Shown: positions 1-5,119 of the stretch, one piece after another
Position numbering within the stretch: the first letter of the stretch is position 1
Layout: each line of letters begins with the position of its first letter
Assembly: GCA_046757965.1 (NCBI GenBank)
Contig: JBHHZI010000177.1
Span: forward strand, 1-6,183
Direction: 5' to 3'
DNA: 6,183 bases
DNA from: JBHHZI01 sp046757965
GTDB lineage: Bacteria > Acidobacteriota > Polarisedimenticolia > SMYD01
Notes under the pieces: generated by a model
Databases searched by the model: none
What the model saw: the letters and a program-made list of their open reading frames with translations, nothing else
What the model was told of the DNA's origin: nothing
Program-made: the position numbers and the translations under genes

Positions 1-35
1 ATTATCGCCGTGTAGCAATCGTGCTCAGCTCTTGA

Positions 36-152
36 CACCGGAAGTCATATCAGCAACGCATCCCGATCCTGCGCCGGTACGTGACCGGCTGGCTGAACTA
101 CTACGGACACAGCCACAGTTATTCGCAACTGTTCGAACTCGAGTGGTCTGAC
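36..152 (+). pseudogene. Relic of a group II intron reverse transcriptase/maturase, C-terminal fragment
   Basis: Translated in the frame starting at 63, this stretch reads ILRRYVTGWLNYYGHSHSYS followed by QLFELE. That matches the maturase (domain X) signature of group II intron-encoded proteins, in which an R-Y-x-x-G-W-x-N-Y-[FY]-G block is followed by a conserved E-L-[DE]-x-W segment before an Arg-rich tail. An in-frame TGA at 33-35 cuts it off from any upstream RT domain. After about position 152 the reading no longer resembles a maturase, and the expected Arg-rich tail is absent. About 39 residues therefore survive out of a protein normally 400 or more residues long. I see no group II domain V hairpin downstream, so the ribozyme 3' end is also missing or unrecognisable. 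It is most likely a decayed mobile-element remnant with no function. The identification rests on one short motif and is moderately secure. Confidence 0.5.
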
Positions 153-168
153 GCTTGGGCTATGCCTC

Positions 169-762
169 GTGATCCTTGTCATGCAAGGATTTCCCGAGCG
201 AGCGTTCAGCCGCCGGTTGGCGCCCACCGATCTCGGGTGGGACTTGACCTATCGGTCCGTTCTGCGACGCCATCGCGTTGAACGAGGGGAATGGCTCGCA
301 AGATGGCTCCGCCACCATAAGGGTGCACCGATCGCGCGGCTCATCAAGAACCAGAAGCACGGTCCTCTTGTGTCATCGATTCTGCTCGACGTCCCTTCCT
401 TCCACGCCGGCGAACGCGTCCAGGAGTTTCTTGTCAGGACGCGGAGCGGAGCCTTTGCCTGGGTGTTCACCGACGGGAAGCCGGAAGCCTCGCAGGATAT
501 GCCCATCGACGCGGCGCTGTACGATGATCTCATCGCTGAACTGAGCTCCTGGGAACAGGCGCCACGTCTGACGAAGGAGAAGGCGGGAGATCAGGTTCCG
601 TCCGGATACATTGGGTTTCTCAGTCTCTATGAACCGAGAGGATCCCGACAGATCCTGCTGACGATGGAGGACTTTTACGTCCCGGGTGAGAGCGGGTGGG
701 ATAATCCGAAGGAGGGTCGTCTGCCAGTCGCGTTCGGCCCGCTCGCGGAGACCTACGAGTGA
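169..762 (+). CDS. Hypothetical protein, 197 residues, family not recognised
   Basis: I do not recognise this protein. The N-terminal third (to about residue 70) is rich in Arg, Trp and His and strongly basic. The middle (about 75-125) alternates hydrophobic strands and acidic stretches, for example FLVRTRSGAFAWVFTDGKPE and IDAALYDDLIAELSSW. The C-terminus contains GYIGFLSLYEPRGSRQILLT and a Gly/Trp/Pro-rich end. There is no signal peptide, membrane segment or cysteine cluster, so it is probably a soluble cytoplasmic protein. The frame looks genuinely coding because residue composition is protein-like throughout. Third positions look less GC-biased than in the pyruvate dehydrogenase genes to the right, which would fit an acquired gene. 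The start is uncertain: GTG at 169, ATG at 181 and TTG at 244 are all possible, and none has a strong Shine-Dalgarno. The first residues could derive from the intron-relic junction just upstream. The stop overlaps a short downstream frame by 4 nt. Confidence 0.6.
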   Translation: MILVMQGFPERAFSRRLAPTDLGWDLTYRSVLRRHRVERGEWLARWLRHHKGAPIARLIKNQKHGPLVSSILLDVPSFHAGERVQEFLVRTRSGAFAWVFTDGKPEASQDMPIDAALYDDLIAELSSWEQAPRLTKEKAGDQVPSGYIGFLSLYEPRGSRQILLTMEDFYVPGESGWDNPKEGRLPVAFGPLAETYE

Positions 763-839
763 CGTTGTTCCTTGACACGGAGGCGGGGGAGCCGGGTCGG
801 TTGCGGGCGCGTGGGTTGTGGCAGAGCGTGCATGCCTGA
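759..839 (+). CDS. Short coupled frame, 26 codons (small protein or truncated gene)
   Basis: A GTG at 759 overlaps the TGA of the 197-residue gene in a GTGA (4-nt) arrangement. It is preceded by GGAG at 747-750 with 8-nt spacing, the usual signature of a translationally coupled second gene. The product starts MTLFLDTEAGEPGRL and stops at the TGA at 837-839 after 26 codons. No domain is recognisable. It is either a very small protein or, more plausibly, the 5' stump of a gene whose remainder was lost by deletion or frameshift in this accessory stretch. A chance frame is also possible, so confidence is low. Confidence 0.3.
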   Translation: MTLFLDTEAGEPGRLRARGLWQSVHA

Positions 840-925
840 GCCTCGATGTCGACCAGTTCGGATCATACTCACCCGGTCCGGTGACGGGATCACGGGGTGG
901 TGCCCGGCACTGCCGGATAACTCGA

Positions 926-949
926 GGGGGGGCAGGCAAGGGAGAAGGG
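926..949 (+). other. Potential G-quadruplex motif
   Basis: A run of seven G (926-932) is followed by GGG at 940-942 and GGG at 947-949. Splitting the seven-G run as 926-928 and 930-932 gives four G3 tracts with loops of 1, 7 and 4 nt, which satisfies the standard G3N1-7 definition. It lies on the non-template strand just upstream of the BolA-family gene, where the -35 region would fall. Whether it folds, and whether it matters, is unknown. In a high-GC genome such motifs arise by chance. Confidence 0.35.
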
Positions 950-963
950 TTTCCCCAGGTGGA

Positions 964-972
964 TGCTATGCT
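964..972 (+). promoter_or_regulatory. Candidate extended -10 element for the BolA/Cld-like unit
   Basis: The string TGCTATGCT combines a TGn extension with a TATGCT hexamer that matches the TATAAT consensus at four of six positions. It lies 27 nt before the ATG at 1000, leaving room for a short leader with the Shine-Dalgarno. No convincing -35 hexamer is present at 16-18 nt upstream, because that zone is the G-rich tract. This is a weak prediction. Confidence 0.25.
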
Positions 973-985
973 AGCGAGGTCGTCC

Positions 986-995
986 GGAGGGGAGG
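986..995 (+). promoter_or_regulatory. Doubled Shine-Dalgarno fixing the BolA-family start
   Basis: GGAGGGGAGG contains two overlapping-quality ribosome binding sites, 9 nt and 4 nt before the ATG at 1000. The same frame is open back to 772, but the upstream translation is Arg/Gly-rich and unlike BolA. This site therefore settles the start at 1000. Confidence 0.7.
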
Positions 996-999
996 CCCG

Positions 1000-1347
1000 A
1001 TGCCCAGCACCGCCGACCAGCTTGAATCCCGCCTGCGGGGGCGCCTGGCCCCGGTGCATCTGGAGATCGTCGATGACAGTGCCCGCCATGCGGGCCATGC
1101 CGGGGCAGCCGGCGGCGGCGGGCATTACCAGGTGCGCATCGTCTCGGCCGCTTTCGATGACAAGCCGTTGCTCGAGCAGCATCGCCTCGTCTATGCCGCC
1201 GTGGGGGATCTGATGGGCGGCGCCATCCATGCCCTGGGTCTGTCGACCGAGGGGGCGGCGAGGTGGCGCGCCGGGGCCGGCGGCACGTCCCGGCCGGAAG
1301 AAAACAGTGCCCCCGGGACCACCCTGGAGACAGCCGAGCATGACTGA
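1000..1347 (+). CDS. bolA: BolA-family protein
   Basis: BolA-family proteins bind Fe-S clusters or iron together with monothiol glutaredoxins in the cytoplasm, and some act as regulators. This 115-residue product shows the whole family core. An N-terminal helix (about 4-18) is followed by a strand LEIVDDSA, a His-containing loop (HAGHAG, residues 30-35), then HYQVRIVSAAF (42-52), the signature helix EQHRLVYAAV (59-68) and the closing IHALGLST (76-83). The invariant His of the IHAL block is H77. The His in the first loop, likely H33, suggests the BolA_H subtype rather than the Cys-loop type. Residues 90-115 form a Gly/Ser/Thr/Glu-rich tail beyond the usual fold, which makes the protein slightly longer than average. 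The last 8 nt overlap the start of the Cld-like gene, so the two are probably co-translated. The symbol is assigned at family level only; a specific BolA versus IbaG-type role cannot be settled here. Confidence 0.9.
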   Translation: MPSTADQLESRLRGRLAPVHLEIVDDSARHAGHAGAAGGGGHYQVRIVSAAFDDKPLLEQHRLVYAAVGDLMGGAIHALGLSTEGAARWRAGAGGTSRPEENSAPGTTLETAEHD

Positions 1348-2104
1348 GACGAAGGATGAGACCAGGAAGATGGAGATCGACGTCCGCGAGCACAGCGTGG
1401 CTCGCGGTGGGCAACCGCAGGTGCTGGACCGGCGGCTGTTCATGCAGTTGCAGGTGTTCACCCGGGCGCCCCGCGCCGGCGCCCTGATCAAGGCGCTGGA
1501 GGCCTCGCACCTGGAGGCCGTGCTGTACCGGGACGTCAACGACCCGCAAGGCGTGGCGCTGCTGACCATGAGTGTGGACCCGACCCACTTCGTCACGACC
1601 GTGGGCGATCTTCTCAATGCCGGGCCGTTTGCGGATCTCACCCACCGGCCGGCCCTGACCATGTTCGGGCGCAGCTATGCCACCGGCTACGAACCGAATC
1701 TCGAGGAGTGGTTGCTCGATCGTCCCAGGCGCACGGTGCAGACGGCCGCCTGGCCGTGGGCCATCTGGTATCCGCTCCGTCGCACCGGAGCGTTCGCGGC
1801 GCTGCCGCCGGCCGAGCAGCGAGGCATCCTTGCCGAGCATGCGAAGATCGGGCGGGCGTACGGCGAGGCGGACCTGGCGCATGATGTGCGTCTCGCCTGT
1901 CACGGGCTGGATGCGGCCGACAACGAGTTCGTCATCGGACTGATCGGCAGGGATCTCCATCCGCTGTCCCACGTCGTGCAGACCATGCGGCGAACGAAGC
2001 AGACGTCCAGCTACATCCAGCGGATGGGACCGTTCTTCGTCGGTCACGCACTGTGGCAGGGAGAATTCACCGCGAGCGCCGAGCCGGCTGCGGCGAGCCG
2101 CTGA
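1340..2104 (+). CDS. Chlorite dismutase/HemQ-superfamily heme protein
   Basis: This 254-residue protein belongs to the chlorite dismutase (Cld)-like superfamily. The family includes true Cld (chlorite to chloride and O2), coproheme decarboxylase ChdC/HemQ and uncharacterised heme proteins. The C-terminal half carries the diagnostic region: an aromatic stretch WPWAIWYPLRRTGAF (138-152), EHAKIGRAY (166-174) with H167 as the likely proximal heme ligand, GLDAADNEFVIGL (189-201), MRRTKQTSSYI (216-226) and the family-typical ending GPFFVGHALW (230-239). At 13 residues past the proximal His, Cld has Arg and Firmicutes HemQ has Gln. Here that position is A180, with H181 and D182 next, so classical chlorite dismutation is not supported. 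The start is ATG 1340, preceded by GGAG at 1325-1328. The frame is open further upstream, but that extension lies inside the BolA-family gene and has no family similarity. There is no signal peptide, so it is cytoplasmic. Overlap with the BolA-family gene suggests a shared iron/heme role, which is inference. Confidence 0.85.
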   Translation: MTETKDETRKMEIDVREHSVARGGQPQVLDRRLFMQLQVFTRAPRAGALIKALEASHLEAVLYRDVNDPQGVALLTMSVDPTHFVTTVGDLLNAGPFADLTHRPALTMFGRSYATGYEPNLEEWLLDRPRRTVQTAAWPWAIWYPLRRTGAFAALPPAEQRGILAEHAKIGRAYGEADLAHDVRLACHGLDAADNEFVIGLIGRDLHPLSHVVQTMRRTKQTSSYIQRMGPFFVGHALWQGEFTASAEPAAASR

Positions 2105-2127
2105 GCCTCTTCGGCCGACTCAGCGGC
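2097..2127. terminator. Candidate bidirectional terminator hairpin between convergent genes
   Basis: GCCGCTGAG (2097-2105) and CTCAGCGGC (2119-2127) form a perfect 9-bp inverted repeat with a 13-nt loop. The left arm contains the TGA of the Cld-like gene (2102-2104). The right arm contains the lpdA stop (complement of 2120-2122). The convergent position fits a shared terminator, but neither strand has a U-tract after the stem, so it would be a non-canonical (stem-only) terminator or mRNA-end-stabilising hairpin. A second perfect repeat, CGGCCGC (2124-2130) with GCGGCCG (2134-2140), overlaps it and could compete for folding. Confidence 0.4.
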
Positions 2128-3589
2128 CGCGCCGCGGCCGGTGCACGTGAGTGGACTGTCCGAAGAAGACCTCGGCGGCTTCCATCATCGTCTCCGAGAG
2201 CGTCGGGTGGGGATGAATGGTCATCTTCAGGTCGGCAACGGTGGCATCCATCTCCATCGCCAGCACGCCCTCGGCGATCATCTCCCCTGCGCCTGCGCCG
2301 GCGATCCCGATGCCGAGGATCTTCTCCGATGCCGCCTCGACGATCACTTTCGTCACGCCATCGGTGCGGCCCAGGGTGGCGGCGCGACCGGAGGCGGCCC
2401 AGGGGAAGCGGGCCACGCGCACCTCGCGCTCGCCGGCGCGTGCCTCCTGCTCGGTCAGACCGCACCAGGCGATCTCCGGGTCGGTGAAGACCACCGCCGG
2501 AATGGCACGCGGGGCGAAGGTGACCGATGGATCGTGCATGGCCTCGACGGCGGTGCGCCCCTCGTGGGAGGCCTTGTGGGCCAGCATCGGCTGGCCGGCC
2601 ACGTCGCCGATGGCGAACAGCGTCGGTTCCGCCGTGCGGCGGGCCGCATCCACCTCGATGAACCCGGCGTTATCGATGCTCACCTGGGTGGTGGCCAACC
2701 CCAGCCCGCGGGAGTTTGGGCGCCGGCCGACGGCGACCAGGACACGGTCGAACATGGCGGCGGGCAGCTCGGAGGCCGTCGTTGCCGCCGCCCCGGTCTC
2801 GCCGGATGCCGTGTCCGCGCCGGTGGCGAAGGTCACGTGCAGGCCGGTCGGGCGCTCCTCGACCGCCACCACCCGCGTGCCGAGGTGGACGGCCTCGACC
2901 CGGGAGCGGAGGCGCCGGTCGACGAGGCGGGCGAGGTCGGGGTCGACGCCGGGCAGCAGCGACTCGGTCATCTCGACGATGGTGACCCGGCTGCCCAGCG
3001 CGGCGTAGACACTGCCCAGTTCCAGGCCGATGTAGCCGCCGCCGATCACCAGCAGGGTCTGCGGGATCTCCTCGAGCGCCAGCGCCGAGGTCGAGTCGAG
3101 AACGCGCGGCGAGTCCGCGGGCACCATGGGCAGGGTTGTCGGGTGAGAGCCGGTGGCGATGATGGCCTGCCGAAAGGCGACGATGCGCTCGCCACCGCCG
3201 GTCTCCTCGACGAACAGGCGGTGGGCGTCGAGAAAACGGCCGCGACCCTGGACGGAGGCCACCTGTCGCCTGTCACGCAGCGTGCCCAGGCCGGAGGTGA
3301 GCTTGCCGACGATGTCGTTCTTCCAGGCGCGCACGCGGGCCAGATCGATCTGCGGCTCGCCGAACGTCACCCCCCACGCCGCCGCCTCCCGGCTCTCGTG
3401 CAGCACGCGGGCCAGGTGCAGCAGCGCCTTGGACGGAATGCAGCCGCGGTAGGCGCAGACACCGCCCGGGTCCGGGGCGGGATCGACGAGACAGACCGGA
3501 CGGCCGAGGTCGGCCGCAAGAAACGCGGCGGCGTAGCCGCCCGGTCCGGCCCCGAGAACGAGCAGGTCGGTGCTTTCCTCCCGGGGCAT
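2120..3589 (-). CDS. lpdA: Dihydrolipoyl dehydrogenase (E3 of the pyruvate dehydrogenase complex)
   Basis: This flavoprotein reoxidises the dihydrolipoyl group on E2, passing electrons through a disulfide and FAD to NAD+. The 489-residue product has the full class-I disulfide oxidoreductase layout. GAGPGGY (13-19) is the FAD-binding Rossmann motif, and C45 and C50 in CAYRGCIPSK form the redox disulfide. ATGS lies at 145-148, the NAD-binding GGGYIGLELG at 183-192 and the second FAD motif IGDVAG at 327-332. The C-terminal interface ends in HPHPTLSE, with catalytic base H461 and partner E466. Length is normal. There is no fused N-terminal lipoyl domain. An Ala/Thr/Gly-rich insertion at about 256-278 sits in the NAD domain. 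The start ATG at 3589 is supported by GGAGGA (complement of 3598-3603), which lies inside the end of aceF. Only 4 nt separate the two genes, so they are co-transcribed and probably translationally coupled. It may also serve other 2-oxoacid dehydrogenases or the glycine cleavage system. Confidence 0.96.
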   Translation of the reverse strand: MPREESTDLLVLGAGPGGYAAAFLAADLGRPVCLVDPAPDPGGVCAYRGCIPSKALLHLARVLHESREAAAWGVTFGEPQIDLARVRAWKNDIVGKLTSGLGTLRDRRQVASVQGRGRFLDAHRLFVEETGGGERIVAFRQAIIATGSHPTTLPMVPADSPRVLDSTSALALEEIPQTLLVIGGGYIGLELGSVYAALGSRVTIVEMTESLLPGVDPDLARLVDRRLRSRVEAVHLGTRVVAVEERPTGLHVTFATGADTASGETGAAATTASELPAAMFDRVLVAVGRRPNSRGLGLATTQVSIDNAGFIEVDAARRTAEPTLFAIGDVAGQPMLAHKASHEGRTAVEAMHDPSVTFAPRAIPAVVFTDPEIAWCGLTEQEARAGEREVRVARFPWAASGRAATLGRTDGVTKVIVEAASEKILGIGIAGAGAGEMIAEGVLAMEMDATVADLKMTIHPHPTLSETMMEAAEVFFGQSTHVHRPRRGR

Positions 3590-3593
3590 CGGC

Positions 3594-5087
3594 TCAGTCC
3601 TCCAGCAGCATCACGAACGGATTCTCCAGGGCCTCGGCAACCCAGCGGAGGAAACGGGCCGCATCCGCGCCGTCGATGAGGCGGTGGTCGTACGAGAGGG
3701 ACAGCGGCATGGTGAGACCGGGCCGGAACTGCCCATCCCCCCACACCGCCGTCGTGGTGGCGGCTCCTACGCCGAGGATGGCGACCTCGGGCCAGTTGAC
3801 CAGCGGGGAGAAGTAGGTCGTTCCCAGGCCGCCCAGGTTGGTGACGGTGAACGTGGCGCCGGAAAGATCCTCGATGGAGGCCTTGCGGGCGCGCGCCCGC
3901 CCGGCCAGCTCGCCGATCTCCACGGCGAGGCGCAGGAGATTCTTGCTGTTCGCATCACGCACCACGGGCACCAGCAGGCCCCGTTCGGTGTCCACCGCGA
4001 CGCCGATGTTGATGTACTGCTTGTAGATGATCTCCTGCCGCTCCAGATCGATGCTGGCATTGAACTGCGGGAACCGTTCCAGCGCCGTGGCCACCACCCG
4101 GACGACGATGGCGGTGGGTGTCAGCTTGCCCCCGGCCTGCTGAGCGGCTGCCCCGTGTTTCTTGCGGAACTGCTCCAGCGCGGTGACGTCGGCGTGATCG
4201 AACTGGGTGACCAGGGGAATGGTGTTCCAGGCATGGGTGAGGTGAGCGGCGGTCCGGCGCCGGATGCCGGACATCGGTTTGCGCTCGACCTCGCCGTAAC
4301 GGGCGAAGTCCGGCAGCGCCTCGCCGCCGCCCGCCGCCGACGTGGCCGGGGCAACGGGCGCGGCGGGGGACGGTGCTGCCGCAGCCGCCGGACGGGACAG
4401 GATGGCGCGGGCGTACCCCTTCAGATCCTCCGCCGAGATGCGGCCGCCCTTGCCCGTGCCGGTGACGGCGGCGAGGTCGATGCCCAGCTCATGGGCCAGG
4501 CGGCGCACCGACGGCGACGCCGGCCCGGCGGTGCGCGACGCGGAGGCCGGCGCCGCCCCGGCATCACCGGTCGCCTCCGCCGGTGTGGCAGTGGATGACG
4601 ACCGGTCGGACCGCACCGCCGCGACCTCGCCGGCTGCACCCGCGGCCCTGGCCACAGAGCCTGACGCCGGACCGGGTCGGTCCGGGGCGCTCGGCGAGGT
4701 GGACCGATCTCGTGCCGGTCGGCGTGGAGTGGGCGCCCCCGTCGGTGCAGCGCCCGTGTTGCCGGACGGCGACGCCGCTCGGGGGGACCGCCGGTTCTTC
4801 TTCGCGCTCTTCTTCGCCGGCTTGGAGACGGCCGGCGCGGAGGCCGATCCGGCATCCAGCAGCAGGAGGACCTGCCCGACCCGGATCTGATCGCCGGGCT
4901 TGACGCGCACCTCCCGGACGACGCCGCCGAACGCGGCCGGCACCTCCGCCGTGGCCTTGTCGGTCTCCAGCTCGAGGATCGGCTGATCCACGGCGACGGC
5001 ATCACCGCTGGCCACCAGCACGGTCAGCACCTCCGCCGATTCGATGTTCTCTCCCAGCTCCGGGAGTGTCATTTCCCTGGCGGCCAT
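3594..5087 (-). CDS. aceF: Dihydrolipoyllysine acetyltransferase (E2 of the pyruvate dehydrogenase complex)
   Basis: E2 is the core of the complex: its lipoyl arm takes the acetyl group from E1 and the C-terminal domain passes it to CoA. The 497 residues contain one lipoyl domain (about 5-79) with lipoyl-lysine K44 in ELETDKAT. An unusually long Ala/Pro/Ser/Arg linker (about 80-189) follows. The peripheral subunit-binding domain (about 190-226) has SPSVRRLAHELGIDL and GTGKGGRISAEDL. A second Ala/Pro linker (about 231-262) precedes the acetyltransferase domain (about 268-497). That domain ends with the catalytic signature SYDHRLIDG, with H468 and D472. The start ATG at 5087 has GGAGG 5 nt upstream; an in-frame Met at residue 6 is a weaker alternative. 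It lies 32 nt after aceE and 4 nt before lpdA. Pairing with a homodimeric E1 makes pyruvate the expected substrate, rather than 2-oxoglutarate or branched-chain acids. Confidence 0.95.
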   Translation of the reverse strand: MAAREMTLPELGENIESAEVLTVLVASGDAVAVDQPILELETDKATAEVPAAFGGVVREVRVKPGDQIRVGQVLLLLDAGSASAPAVSKPAKKSAKKNRRSPRAASPSGNTGAAPTGAPTPRRPARDRSTSPSAPDRPGPASGSVARAAGAAGEVAAVRSDRSSSTATPAEATGDAGAAPASASRTAGPASPSVRRLAHELGIDLAAVTGTGKGGRISAEDLKGYARAILSRPAAAAAPSPAAPVAPATSAAGGGEALPDFARYGEVERKPMSGIRRRTAAHLTHAWNTIPLVTQFDHADVTALEQFRKKHGAAAQQAGGKLTPTAIVVRVVATALERFPQFNASIDLERQEIIYKQYINIGVAVDTERGLLVPVVRDANSKNLLRLAVEIGELAGRARARKASIEDLSGATFTVTNLGGLGTTYFSPLVNWPEVAILGVGAATTTAVWGDGQFRPGLTMPLSLSYDHRLIDGADAARFLRWVAEALENPFVMLLED

Positions 5088-5091
5088 GTCG

Positions 5092-5096
5092 CCTCC
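5092..5096 (-). promoter_or_regulatory. Shine-Dalgarno for aceF
   Basis: GGAGG on the minus strand sits 4-5 nt before the aceF ATG at 5087, inside the 32-nt aceE-aceF gap. The gap holds no room for a promoter plus leader, so aceF is read on the aceE transcript. This site supports the ATG at 5087 over the Met five codons downstream. Confidence 0.65.
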
Positions 5097-5119
5097 GTGC
5101 CGGATGAACCGGGTGGTTG

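Larger units (their letters stand above)
840..999. other. Non-coding stretch upstream of the BolA/Cld-like unit
   Basis: No reading frame here looks like a real protein. The stretch contains small GC-rich inverted repeats, such as TCACC at 869-873 with GGTGA at 880-884, none followed by a T-run. It also holds a G-rich tract at 926-949, a weak extended -10-like element at 964-972 and a strong Shine-Dalgarno at 986-995. The most natural reading is the promoter and leader region of the downstream BolA-family gene. Confidence 0.4.

Noticed and set aside
153..300. Group II intron domain V/VI structure downstream of the maturase relic
   Set aside because: I looked for the conserved AGC/GAGC-GNRA-type domain V hairpin and found no convincing 34-nt structure, so the intron RNA end is not supported here.
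31..778. The 8-mer CTTGACAC occurs at 31-38 and 771-778, flanking the maturase relic and the unknown gene; possible target-site duplication
   Set aside because: A single 8-bp match is not significant at this distance. There are no terminal inverted repeats or transposase between them, and the flanks do not align further.
772..800. Consensus TTGACA at 772-777 (and 32-37) as -35 promoter elements
   Set aside because: No -10-like hexamer lies 15-19 nt downstream of either. The sequence after 777 is very GC-rich.
869..884. Small hairpin TCACC/GGTGA as a terminator for the upstream unit
   Set aside because: The stem is only 5 bp with no T-run after it, which is too weak to call in GC-rich sequence.
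772..999. N-terminal extension of the BolA-family frame back to a TTG at 772
   Set aside because: The extra 76 residues are Arg/Gly/Cys-rich and unlike BolA. A strong Shine-Dalgarno at 986-995 sits right before ATG 1000.
1229..1339. N-terminal extension of the Cld-like frame to an ATG at 1229
   Set aside because: This extension is the out-of-frame reading of the BolA C-terminal tail, is Pro/Arg/Gly-rich, and adds nothing matching the Cld fold. ATG 1340 has its own GGAG.
373..1662. A 429-codon open frame on the minus strand, and a 358-codon one at 971-2047
   Set aside because: Both lie opposite the hypothetical, BolA-family and Cld-like genes. Their translations are Arg/Pro/Gly/His-rich with no domain, as expected for GC-rich antisense shadows.
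2141..3679. A 512-codon plus-strand open frame opposite lpdA, and a 342-codon one at 3570-4598 opposite aceF
   Set aside because: The coding evidence is unambiguous on the minus strand, with motifs for E3 and E2. The plus-strand products are Gly/His/Gln-rich with no recognisable fold.
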